Source: Anopheles merus (Eukaryota; Arthropoda; Insecta; Diptera; Culicidae). Taken from it: a stretch of DNA of 64,000 nucleotides. A program made the translations under genes and the position numbers. Shown here piece by piece: positions 1 through 11,543 of this stretch. The notes beneath the pieces were generated by a model that made no database searches, was not told the DNA's origin, and saw only the letters and a program-made list of their open reading frames with translations. The stretch lies in assembly GCF_017562075.2 (NCBI RefSeq), contig NC_054081.1, positions 3,342,739-3,406,738 on the forward strand. The letters are read 5' to 3'. Each line of letters starts with the position of its first letter. The first letter of the stretch is position 1.

Positions 1-2590
1 TACCAAACTCCACACGCTCCTCAAACTGAGCGGTGTGCTTTAAATGTGGTAAACATTTGCATGTAGCTCTGCAGTGCAGTATGTATGGTTCGATCTATGT
101 ACAATATAATCTCAGAGATGTCTTATTTCAAAGAGGATGCCTTTCTGGTTTTTGTGCTCCTGTAAATGTGTTTTGAAGCTTGTTAGAGGGAACAGTATAT
201 CGCTGATATGTGCGGTTCTCGTCCATGTATACCGCCCAGACCGAGAGAATTGAACCCGCGACGTTGCTTACGCTTGACCGCACACTTACCCATTACTGTA
301 TCGAGCCCCAGACTGATGCCGTTGTTAAAATATCAATTTGTATCGCTGTGAATCAAACACAGTCCAACACAAACATTTCCGACCATCTGTCAAAAAAAAA
401 AAAAACCATTCATAAAACGGTTAGTGCCCGCATTTCTCCACACTCTCACACACTGTAGTGGCATTGAACAAATTGTTTTGAAACCAAGCAGAGCATAAGT
501 GTTGGCAGCGATGGGTAAACGTGGTAGCTAATTGAATCCCACATGTTCCCCGGCCCAGCGTGGCGTTCGGTCGCGCAGCAAATAAGCGTACGACACATGG
601 TACGACTGCCAATAGAAAGACAACATCAACATAAAAATACAGCCGCCAGTCCGTCCATGCATCCAGCCAGCCGTCGGTTGAGATGCGCGTTGGTTTGGGG
701 CAAGAAAAACATACTCAAGCCTACTTACCAAGTGCTTACCCCGCCCTGCGTGTGTGCGTGCTGGTCACATACAAACTGCGTAGGTGTTGGCGCTCGCTCT
801 ACCAGCCGAACCGTCCATCCGCGCTATAATGTCACATTATAAATAATATCATCGAGGGGGAAGCGCGAAACATTGGAAAACAAATACCAGCGCGCGCCGG
901 GCAACCGAGGGGCTTCGTAAGCCAAGATCTATGCAGGCGAACAGGGGGATGCAGTGTTGAGTTTTGAGAAGCGGAGGTCTCGCCGTGTCCCGACGATTGA
1001 GTTCGACGCGAAACCGAACGGCTAAATTGGGTTGAGAAGTATTTTTACCCCTTCGTGGGTGCGCGCGCGCGCGCATCGCCAACTCGCTCACACACAGCAA
1101 CGAAGACAGACCTTGCGGGACGAATGGAAACCCAACATGGGGTGGCGCAAGCGGGGGGACGGGGGCCTAAAGGGCCGGCAGGCGAGACAATTTATCGGTT
1201 CGGTTTGCGCCCGTTGGATGAGTAAGCGTGCACGCCGGCATGAGTCAAATGTTTTGCTGCGCTGTCATCGTCGACCGAGGCTGCCAAGACCGCGCCTCAG
1301 CGCTCATGTGGTACAGCTAAGATTCGTTTCGAAGGACAGCAAGGACTTTCTCGTCCAATCAGACCAGCATGCTAATTTTCCTCAAAAATGGCATCATGCT
1401 AACCGAGCTCGAGCTTAATGAAAGTTGGGCTCCATCAACATCAACGTACATAAAGCACCCTTCTGGCGGCCGAGTTTCAGCTCGGAAGCTACATCGCTTG
1501 TCCGGCGGCACCACCCTCTCTGGCAGCAAAATTCCATCCTTTTGGTGGACAAATTTTACTGCCCCAATGTATAAAATCGGATGTGTGTCTCTGCTGACAA
1601 ATCTTTAGCCCAAGCCGAACCAGCCTGATAGCATCGCGCGACCGAACCACGATGGGCACAAATGCTAATCTTGGCACCATTCCATCGGATTTCCGAAGGG
1701 AATGGGGTGCGACTGGGGCGAGCTCCAGTGGCTCCCAGAAGGCATGGCGCCAGCGCCCCGGCACCGGCACGAGATATGAGATTGCCCAGCAGCTGCCGGG
1801 TAGCCAGTGTCGCCAGCTGGACGGCGACAGCATGTTCATCTTACTTGCCGATTCATTTTTTTTTTTTTGTCCAATGAGGAGGTTTTTTTTTTGTGTCGTG
1901 GAGCTGGCTGGCTCCAATTTCCACCGGAACTCGCCGAAGCATTGCGAAAAACTCGACGTACGCTCGATGTGGCCGGGCATCCGTCCCGGCGCGAAAGGGT
2001 TGTGTACTTTCATAAATATATTGCTTTATGCGCTGCCGCTTCCTGGCCGCTCCAAGCAAGGCTCCATCGCCGACGCTTCCACTTCCAGCAGCTGCTGGCG
2101 AGAAGACCGAACTGTAGCGTTCGTTCGTCACCATGCATAATTATAAATAAATGACTGTGCGTTTTGGCAGTGCGGAGAGAGACTGCATTTGCTGCGTGCA
2201 CTGCGCGAAATGCGGTTGCCCTGTCCTCCCGGATGTGCTCTCCCGCCCCGCGAGGTCAATGATCCGACATTAATCACCGATCTAATGATATATTTATATA
2301 TGTGTGTGTGTTTGTGTTTGTGGACTCTTCTGCCGAAGGGCTGGTTGGCTGGAAGTGGTGAAACGGAACCGGGCGGGAATTGGACACGCTGCATGGAAGA
2401 ACGTTATTTCACTTACTACTTATCTAGATTTGTTTTTATTTTTACGAGCCTGCACACACGCACCGAAATGGTGTATGCGTGTAAATGCAGTTTATGCGTC
2501 TGGAGCATCTCGTCAAAGGGGATCAACAATCGAATGCTTTATTTTTTCATAGCCATTTTTCTCTAGTTGGCTGAATCATCGGTGGAGTAG
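1..2590. other. non-coding stretch, no gene supported
   Basis: Short open frames occur on both strands but overlap each other, have no recognisable domains and are rich in residues that come from low-complexity DNA (poly-T near 1855-1870 and 1885-1892, GC dinucleotides near 1061-1074). It may be upstream flank or a 5' intron of the PDZ gene, because that gene's first visible exon begins at a splice acceptor. I see no promoter or RNA gene here. Confidence 0.5.
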
Positions 2591-2959
2591 CTATCAGCTC
2601 TTTGGTTGGAAAAGGAAACGTTAATTGATTACTTGCTTCCACCAGAATAGGAATCATTTTTATAAGAATGATTGCATTTCAAACATCACCAATTTAATGA
2701 TACTACCACATTTCAATCATGAATGCAAGACTTTCAAACAGTAGAGAAGCTTAATATTCATTCTAACGAGTCTTCTGAGATGTATTAGCTACTTTAGATG
2801 TGTGTATTTTGAACCTACGATACATTCCCCGTAGTAGTAAGTGGTTCGTGAGAGATTAACATGATTTGAAGTAATTTTATGAATTTAAAATTATGAATTA
2901 TGAATTATCATAACTATGGTTAAGAATTCTGATATTATCAAGATAAATTATAGATAAAT

Positions 2960-3367
2960 AAATTACTCTTCTTTTTGTAAGGGGAAGCACAAATAAAAGG
3001 TTCAAAATCAGCTCAACATTCTGTATTTGGAATCGAAAACCATGTATATTCTTCTTTAAGTACAGGATGGATCATCCATGCTGGATCATTTCAAGTTTGT
3101 GAAGAAATAAACGCAAAATTAGGAACAGAATTTGTGTTACTTCGAACAAGACGAACGCACTGGTCATCAATTAGCAAGTCCTAGATAAGCTCACCAAATC
3201 ATGGCTCTAGTTTTGACATCCATGGGATATTTTAGACAACCCCGTAGATACCTCAGAATTTTAGACATATATGAAGATGTCTGCACTTATTATCCAGCAT
3301 TTGCTGCACTAATGATAGGATTTAGCTATACTTCCAGACCGTTAACTTCAGAAAATATAATGCTTTA
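2960..3367 (+). pseudogene. possible decayed coding remnant in AT-rich DNA
   Basis: Two consecutive open stretches are visible on the plus strand. The first runs without a start codon from about 3000 to the TAG near 3183 (it contains SVFGIENHVYSS and LRTRRTHWSSI). The second starts with ATG near 3200 and ends near 3367 (MALVLTSMGYFRQPRRYLRI, then DVCTYYPAFAALMIGFSY). Both read like protein rather than random AT-rich sequence and codon use is A/T-rich, unlike neighbouring genes. I do not recognise the family. It could be an old transposon or transferred fragment, or simply chance. Confidence 0.2.
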
Positions 3368-3918
3368 ATGATGCCAATATTGATCCAACATATCTGTGGG
3401 CGTTAGGAACTAGTTTGAGAATCACTGGACTGTAAAATTTTCAATAAATTAACGAATGGCTGTCATCTGAGCAAAATCAGATCATCAAGGGATCGTTACT
3501 ACCAATAATAAACGATGGCTACCAATATACCACTGCTCTGAATTCATTAAAAAGGGGAGAAAGAAACAGGGGCTTTCAATCACCCGCCATCGATTTGTAG
3601 ATTCAAAAGCGAAGAAATTGCCAGGAATGCGCCATTTGTAAGCTGCAGAGCGTGACCTCAATTTTCTAGCAAAACTCGCGACGCATTCCCGGACACGCAC
3701 CCTCTACAAGCGGATGGTGGCACGGAGCTGAGCTACGTGCTAGAATGGCAATTCAAGCGAATCCAAGTAATGAATTAGCTGGACCCTAACGATGGATCGT
3801 AAAGTGTAGCAGGAGTTGTTAAACGTGTTTTCTTTTTGGTTGCCGGGTAGCTGCTATGTCGGAGCAAAGTCGTATGATGTGTATTTCCGTTTTTCTATTT
3901 CCAGCGAGCGATCGTGCC

Positions 3919-6900
3919 ATGAGTCCAGCACAATCGGAAGACTCCGGGCTGGCGGCGGATCGGGGCACCACGTACGCCACCATCTCGATACCGCGAGACA
4001 GCGGCCAGATCGGCATAGTGATGGCAGGTATGTGTAGACGGCTGTGAGCCTCGATCGAGTCAACGACTCCAACCGCTTCCTTTATTTTATCTCTCCCAGA
4101 GCGCACCGATCTTTCCTTTCCGCCGATGGTGGAGTCGATCAGTGGTCCAGTGGCGGATCTGCTAGCACCGGGCGACCGCATCCACCAGGTCGATGGCGTG
4201 TCCACGATCGGGCTGTCGAACCAGCAGATCTTCAGCATCCTGTGCCACGGCGAGGGACCGGCCGTCATCGAGATCGAATACTCCTTCCCAGAGTACAGTT
4301 AGTATCACCCTCTTTCTATCCATCTTTCAATCCATTCCGAGAAGTCCCGCTCATCCAGACCGCTCTCTCCAGTTTCACAGAACAGTCTCTGCGTGACGAC
4401 CAAAATCGCACAGATCACGGTGGAGCGGGAAAACGGCTGCCTGGGGCTGACGCTGCGGGGCGGCGGCGAGTACCCGCTCGTTGTCACGAACGTGCGCATG
4501 AATGGGCCCGTCTTTAAGACGGGCCAGATCAAGCCGGGCGATCGGGTTCTGCGCGTTGACAATGTAAGAGCCACAGGGCCAGTGGCCCGGACCTAACCAT
4601 CCAGCACAGATCTGTTATTACATCTGTCCCACTCCTCGCAGGTCTCGCTTCTTAACAAGAGCCTCTCGGAGGCACAGCACATTCTGAAGGATGTGCACGC
4701 GTCCGGCTACACGAACCTGATGATCGAGTACGACGTCTCGGTGATGCAGACGGTCGAGCTGAGCATGGGCCCGCTGCTGCTCGAGATCGAGCGGCCGATG
4801 AACGAGAAGCTCGGCCTGATACTGAGCAACTACTCCAGCGCGGTCAACCTGAACGACATCTACCACAGCAGCTACAAGCTGAACGAGGTGCAGCCGGACG
4901 GCATCTTCATCGCCAGCATACTGCCCGCGAGCATCGCCGACAGGTAGGTTTCGGTTTGAGGCAGGGACATTGGGTATGAATGTCACGCATGTTTTCCCGC
5001 CTCCGTTCTAGATGTGGAGCGCTCACCGTCGGCGATCAGATCCTGTCGATAGACGAGAGTGTGGTCGACAATGGAGTGTGCACGCTGGAGGAGGCTACCG
5101 CACTGTTGGATGCAAACTGCGTGAAAGGCTACACGCAGCTGCACATACTTCCTGCCCATATGTTCGTTCGGCGTCGAGGTAGGTACAAAGAGAAAGAGAG
5201 CCAAAGAACAGTGAACTGAGTGAGCGGATAGCATTGAAAGAGATCTTTCACGGGGAAATTCGCAACGCTGTCAACACTGAAGACATCCAACCGGCGTGGC
5301 TGCTACAGGAGCCGTCCTGGGAGTCTTAGCAGAATCAGTTTCAGGCGACAGGCACAGGCTCTTTTAATTATCCAAGCACTTTTTTGTGTCTCTTCGCGCG
5401 AATATCCGGTCGGTCCCTCTTTGGAGCATCCACAAATTCTCTGGAACTACAACCTATGACCCGGCAGTAGTGGGGAAGAGGGTCGGTTGCTACACGACGT
5501 GATGGTGTGACGACCGGAAACATAAAGAGCTGATGACACGCATCATTTGCCATACCGTTGTGGTTACCCTGCGGATGCCTTCCACGGGCAGCAGCAAGAA
5601 CTTCTGCGACAAGTTCTAATTAAAAATGAAACTGTCATGCCATTTTTCTCACTCTGCTTGGGCGAGCTTCATAAAGAACGTGGTGTAGCAGAATGGGTCT
5701 CGTTCTTGATATTCAGTGCTTTATGCACTAGAAAATAGTTTTTTCAACACTCGTTTGTAGAACCATAATTCGGATCTACCTACCAGAAATCCCAACACGA
5801 AAAAAAAACCCCACTCACACTCAATTACGTAATGAAGGCAAACAAAGTGGCAGCGATAGAAAGTGAAAACGGAAACAGAAACAAAAAAACGACGGTTCTC
5901 AGGTTTTTACGACCACCGAAGCGAGAGTATTTAGGACAGCCGGACGTACTGCCGCCCAAAAAAAACCCTCGCTGGACGCTGGACCCTGGATGCGCAGGCG
6001 CACCCGGAGCTCGGAAATCCGATCCAGGGTCAATGTTTCTGCAATGCCCTGCACTGCCCCAAACCGTTGTACGGCCCAGGCGTATTATTTAATGTTGTGT
6101 TGTTGTCGTTACCCAATCGCGCAAGCATTACTGGCGGGCGCCGTTCGACGCAAAGTCCAGGCCACTAACGTTTGCAGTACGACCAACGAGACTAGAAAGA
6201 GAGAGAGAGTACACACTCGCGCGGCCGTAAACGTGACATCCGCGTGTCCACAAACGCCGATCTCGCCGACGTGCGTTTTCCTCCTTCTGGGGGTGTTGGT
6301 TTTCCTCCTGTTTTTATTGGTTGGTTGGTTAGGTTTCTTCTTCCCGCTTTTTGGCACCAGCTTGCGCTGCGCAACGGCTGCGGGCGTGTGTGAGTGGGCA
6401 CGTTATTTTTAGACTCATTATAATTTGTTTTCCTCCACCTAGGGGTGCGATATTTTCTTACGCTGTCTCTCCCCTCCCCCCCACTGTCGCTGTGCACCCT
6501 CTCGGCCGCTCTGATCGCTGAGTCAATGTGAGAAGGGCGTCGTCGCAGAGCAGCAGGGGCCTATGTTTTGCGGGTGCCCATGCCTGCCACTGGCATCGTC
6601 GGTTGAATGATGATCGCACTCCGAGCAGCACACGGTGGCGAAACCCCCGTAATATGAAAAGGCGGAAAACCCCGGCAAGACGACACGGCACTCGCCAGCG
6701 TCGTTGACAACTACACTACTGCTGCGTCACCTTTCATACAGGGCCCCGCCGTTTGTTTTTGGTTTTTTTTTTTTGAGAACGACGGTGCGATCTCTATTGA
6801 AAGAGAGATAGAGAGCGACGCGAGTAGCATCCATGAAACACTCAGCGCAGCGTCACTAAGATGAAAGCGACCTGCAGAGTGCGAGTGTTTATGTACCGTG

Positions 6901-9900
6901 TGGGAGACGGTGGAGTGTTTCAAGCCGCTCGCCAATGACGAAAAGAGATCACCACTTTGGAGTGACAGCTGCACCTAAGCGCTCCCTAATGTGCGCTTGA
7001 CGAGCAAAACGACAACGCGTCCTCGTCGTCTGCTTTAAGCCGAAATGGGCAATAAAATTTTACTTTGGAGTGTGTGTATGTGTGTGTGTGCACGCTCCCG
7101 GGGAAACGAACGTTGAACGCTGCTCACTCGGGAACTGCTGCTAATTTTATCTTTCGCTTCAATCTCTAGCACCGCCTCCATGTGTGTAGAGCGAAGGCCC
7201 AAATCTCCGTGCACGAAAGGTGCACGGCAGCACTGTAATGGCAATCCACGGTTTGTTGGCACGGTTGCGATGCACGGGTTGATTTTTTTAATAATTACGT
7301 GCCATTAATTAGACCGCGCGGTGCGGTGTGTGGCCTTTCGAAAACAAAGTAGATACCGCACCGAAATGTGTTTTTTTGCGAGGCGTCTGGTTAAGACCAG
7401 GAGCGAGTCTAGGGTCCCAGAGTCCCAATGTGGTAACAAAAACGGGGCCCAAAGTATATTGTGTTTACTATAACCTTTGGAGCCATCAGATCGACTGAGC
7501 CCCAGCTGCTTCCCAGTATTTAGTGAAGCCACCAATGTACTGATGGCAAACATGAAGTTTTCGTCGGGATCGATTCCACTAGCTCCGAAGTAGAATCGAT
7601 TCTGGATAGTAGGTTCGGAATCGAAATCGGCTCCGGAATCGGAGTCGGTATCGGCATCTCCATGAGAACAGGCGTTTGGATCATATGCTGATACGATTGT
7701 ATTGATAGTCGCGAAGAATCCAATTTTACTTGTAAACGATCCATTCTCATGAAGATTTTGGACTGTTTTCGTTTTTGAAGCTTTTGATTTCAATTCCAGA
7801 ACTAATTCTGATTTTTGACCCAATTCCAACGAGTTCGAATGAGTAGGAACTCTTCAATGCTTATTCCGCCATTTTGTTTGTGTATCAGCTTGCCCAATCT
7901 AACCACTACTGTTCTCCTGAATGACTCCGCCGACAGGCATCTCATGCTCCAGCCCCCGGTACGGCTTCAACACGGTCGACTCACGCAAGAACCTCGCCAG
8001 CGGCGGCAATAGCAAGCACGCGCGGCGACTCCTGCGCAAGAGCTCGTTACCCCAGACCGCCGAGGACGGGCTGCTCCAGTCCAGTGGGGGACTCTGCCGG
8101 GCGGAAAAGATCCATCTCATCCTCGACTGTTCGGCCGGGTCTGGCATCTGCCTGGGGCCAAAGACGGCCTGTGGTCGCGGCTTCCTGATCGCCCAGATCC
8201 TGCCCGACTCAGTTGCGGAACGGTCCGGCTGCCTGCAGAAGGGCGATCGGTTGATCGCGATCAACAAGCTGCGCGATCTGGACGTGAACGCGGCCCGCCA
8301 GCTGCTCGGCGACTACGGGCCGGTGACGGTCGCGAACCACTACCACAACCAGGCGCCGACATCGCACTGGGTCGAGCTGGAGGTGGAGTTCGACATGGCG
8401 GACGCGGTCGTGCCGGCGAGCGGCGTCTTCAACATCAAGCTGCGCAAGCAGAGCCGGTGCGGGCTGGGCATCACGGTGAATGGGAACGCGCACGGTTCGT
8501 TCCTGATCTCAGAGGTGAAGCCGGGCAGTGCGGCCCACCGGACGGGCTCGCTGCGGGCCGGCGACCTGCTGATGGCGGTCGACAACCGGCCCCTGCAGCA
8601 CTACAACCTGGACCTGCTGCTGAAGGAGAGCAAGAACGAGTGCATCACGCTGACGGTGAAGCGGAATTCGCTGCCAGACTTTCTGTACGACGCGCAGCAG
8701 AAGCCGGCCGGGATTTACGGGAGCGCCGAGGAGAGCGGCGCCTTCACCTACGGCAATCGGTAGGAGCTGGAAGAGTAGGTGTAGTGAACTGGGGGGACAA
8801 CTTGTAACCTTGGTTGTTGTTTTTTTAGATACACCGACGGGACAATGCTGAAGATGAACAGCAGCACAGAGTCATATGCCATCGAGGATCAGCTCCGGCG
8901 TCCTGTCTGGTCCAGCACACCTTCCTACGACGGTGCACCGATGGGCACTGGTCAAGGCACTGGCACCCTGAAAGCGCCCACCCAACCGGGCGGCAGTGCC
9001 GAACACCTGCCCCTACCTCCGGCCCATCTGTTGACCATGGACAGTGAACCGGCCGACGATCGGTACGACGACATACTCCACTACAAGATGGTGTCGATGA
9101 ACATTAGCAACAGCAACTACGTCGGGTTTGGTGCTAACGGCTCGTCCCCCGACACTGGGCTGACCTATGGCAACGAGCAGCCGCCACCACCGCCACCCCC
9201 GCTACAGGCAGCCCCGCCGCCGGAGGAGCTGCGGCAGCGTGTGTTCACCGTGCGGCTGGAGCCCAATGGGGGTCCGCTCGGTATAACGTTGGCCGCCAGC
9301 GAGGACCTGCAGAAGCCCATCAAGATCAGCGCCGTTACGGAGGGCGGTGTAGCGCACACGGTCGGTCAGCTGCAGGTCGGCGACTGTCTGCTCGCCATCA
9401 ACGGCGAAAGCGTTAGCGGTGTGCCGCTCACGACCGCGACCAAGCTGCTGCAGAAGTTTGAAAACGTCGTCGACCTGCAGATTGCCCGCGTTGAGCCTGT
9501 GCCGGCCGGTGGTGGTCCAGATGGTGGGTCCGCGTCGGCGGTCTACGCGAAGGTACAGCGGCGACCGCGCAGCCCCTCGATCAATGATGCCGCTTCGAAC
9601 AGCTCGTACGGTGCGGCACAGACGGGCCCCCCTGGGGGCGGTACCATCCGGACGATGCACGTGACGCTGTTCAAGGACCGGGTGTACGACGATTACGGGT
9701 TTTCCGTGTCGGACGGGCTGTACGAGCGAGGGGTCTACATCAACCGCATACGGTCGGGCGGACCGGCCGATCTAGCCGGGCTGCTGCGACCCTTCGATCG
9801 GATCGTACAGGTAAGCGGCAGGTGCCCCTACAGGTCGTCGTCTTCTGCAAGGAAACTAATGCGCTATCTCTCCTACCTTACGTGGCAGGTTAATGGGACG

Positions 9901-9996
9901 AAGACGCAGGACTTTGACTGCTGCCTCACCGTGCCGCTGATAGCGGCGGCAGGCGACAAGATAGAGCTGGTTATACAGCGAACACTCGCGGAGTAG
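3919..9996 (+). CDS. Grip: GRIP-family scaffold with seven PDZ domains
   Basis: Predicted glutamate-receptor-interacting-protein homologue, a cytoplasmic multi-PDZ adaptor that binds C-terminal tails of membrane receptors; in Drosophila, Grip acts in muscle guidance. Exons: 3919-4027, 4100-4297, 4373-4563, 4642-4943, 5012-5178, 7937-8759, 8829-9810, 9889-9996. All junctions are GT-AG and the phases agree, giving 959 codons and a TAG stop. Seven PDZ-like domains lie at about residues 19-100, 114-198, 203-315, 379-475, 485-565, 735-820 and 873-959, the number and spacing expected for GRIP. A proline run sits near residue 715, between PDZ5 and PDZ6. Exon 3 has two possible acceptors; the one giving start 4373 keeps the frame. 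The exon holding the chosen ATG begins at an acceptor (exon from 3905) and is open upstream of the ATG, so more N-terminal exons may exist further upstream. There is one long intron (5179-7936); the rest are 68-78 bp. Confidence 0.9.
5179..7936 (+). other. large intron of the GRIP-like gene
   Basis: This 2.76 kb stretch lies between a phase-1 donor at 5179 and the acceptor CGACAG ending at 7936. It holds a GA run near 6197-6210, a TG run near 7069-7090 and an imperfect run of GGAATCG-like units at 7560-7670. No exon with coherent coding potential is visible. Its size, forty times that of the other introns, suggests it may carry regulatory sequence, but I see no specific site. Confidence 0.6.
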
Positions 9997-10255
9997 GGCA
10001 AGGCGTCGGAAGCGTCGGAAACCATCCACTCATGGTGTTGATTCCCTTTTTTCTTACAACAAGCTCTTCTACTCCTACACACTACCCGTTTACAACTGTC
10101 CATTAAAACAAAAAAAAAACAACAAACAAACAAAACTACATTCATCGCTTCCACTAATATGGCATTATTTATTTAAAAAGTCTCTCCTTAGGCACCACTA
10201 ACGTATTAGCGTTTACACATTAATTTTAATAACACAAACTGCAACAATTGACAAT

Positions 10256-10261
10256 AATAAA
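10256..10261 (+). terminator. candidate poly(A) signal of the GRIP-like gene
   Basis: An AATAAA hexamer lies 260 bp downstream of the TAG stop at 9996, within an A/T-rich 3' region. An earlier ATTAAA near 10102 is an alternative. Confidence 0.4.
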
Positions 10262-10264
10262 AGA

Positions 10265-11100
10265 AGAAAAAACAAACAAACAAACCTGCAAAGCTGCACG
10301 GGTCGGTGTTTTTACGGGGGCTTGATTTTGTTTACGGGTTGCATCGCGCGCAAAGTACAGCCTACGCTGCGCGTACGCGGATGTTCCAAAGGTGCTTTGC
10401 TTGGCTAGGTTAATAATAGTTCTATTGACGTCACGCGTCGAGTGAAATCCCTTATCAAATGTATCTCGTGTGCCCGTACTGTACAAATATTTTGCACGGT
10501 TTGGTCTGGGTACTTTGGCACGTTTGCTAAAACGTAAAGTTCCAGAGGAGTCGAATGTTTTGATAGGTGTCGAAGGATGCGTAAAAAAACCTGGAGCATC
10601 TCCGGCAAAGAATTCATGTAGCACAGCAACACTTCTGCCGGGTGTTTGGGGGTGGACTCCCTACCCCGTGTGCATGCGACCAGATACTTCAGATGCTATC
10701 TTGGATGCTCCAGCATCCGGTACTCATCAAGAACTTTCAAGATGTCGGCTTTAATTAGTCTGCTCGGGTGTGAAAGTTAGGCCCAGACAATGGCGAGCCG
10801 AGATGTATCATTAAACAATTTCTTCCAATTAAACTGTGCCCCGTGCGGCCTGGTGCATCGTTTGGCGACTATTGGTTTTGGTTCGACACCATCCTCACAC
10901 GATGGGCGGACAATCTCACTCTTCTCATCATCGTCGTTTGGCGCGCGCTCTCTCTCTCTCTCTCTTTCTCATCCTCCTTCTCGGGCTGGTTTCATTAGTC
11001 CAAATGAGCGCTATTTCTGTTTCGTTGGTTATTCTAGCACGAAGATTCACGAACCTGCGTGGGGAGCGCGGACGCGGTCGGTGTTGGACGTGTGCATGGC
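10265..11100. other. intergenic spacer between GRIP-like gene and lipase 1
   Basis: No exon is supported. A TC-rich tract at about 10948-10968 precedes the predicted lipase promoter by about 150 bp and on the other strand reads as a GAGA-type run. Confidence 0.5.
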
Positions 11101-11104
11101 AAGC

Positions 11105-11138
11105 TATTTAAATCGCTCTCGCACACCGACAGCTCAGT
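11105..11138 (+). promoter_or_regulatory. candidate TATA + initiator core promoter for lipase 1
   Basis: TATTTAA starts at 11105 and a TCAGT initiator lies at 11134-11138. If transcription starts at the A (11136), the TATA-like box begins at -31, the canonical spacing for arthropod promoters. The first lipase codon is 408 bp further on and several upstream ATGs lie between, so a 5' UTR intron is likely. A second TATA-like string (TATATATA, 11376-11383) lies closer to the gene but has no good initiator 30 bp downstream. Confidence 0.45.
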
Positions 11139-11543
11139 AGCGAGAATCTTCTCTGCGCCAGTGCAATACCCCTTAATCTGTTGCCGGCAGCTTCGCAATC
11201 GTCCAAGAAGGTTGCGGCAACGCGGAAGTGTAAATTTGGAGTCGTGATAGTTGGGAAATAAAACGTTTCAGCTACTTCCACTACGGTGTGCATGCGACCA
11301 TAAACCGATCATTCAATCTTCATCGATCATACACTGTCTGTGGAGGCAATCACATCAACCAACCAATCGTACAGTTATATATAGTGAAGGACCCTGAACA
11401 CTACCGATCTTGCACGCGGCTACAGCACATGCAGGATGTAAAGAGACAGATAGGTGACGCCATATCAGACATTCCGCTGTTTTTTTTTAAAGTGTTTTTG
11501 GAGGGGCACTGGATGCTGCAAAGGGCAGCCCTAGATTAAGAAG

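Noticed and set aside
1489..2154. Overlapping 115-174 codon frames on both strands
   Set aside because: They shadow one another, include poly-T/poly-A encoded Phe or Lys runs and have no family resemblance.
4381..4385. Alternative acceptor TTTCACAG for GRIP exon 3
   Set aside because: Starting at 4381 breaks the reading frame with the phase-1 donor of exon 2. The acceptor ending at 4372 keeps it.
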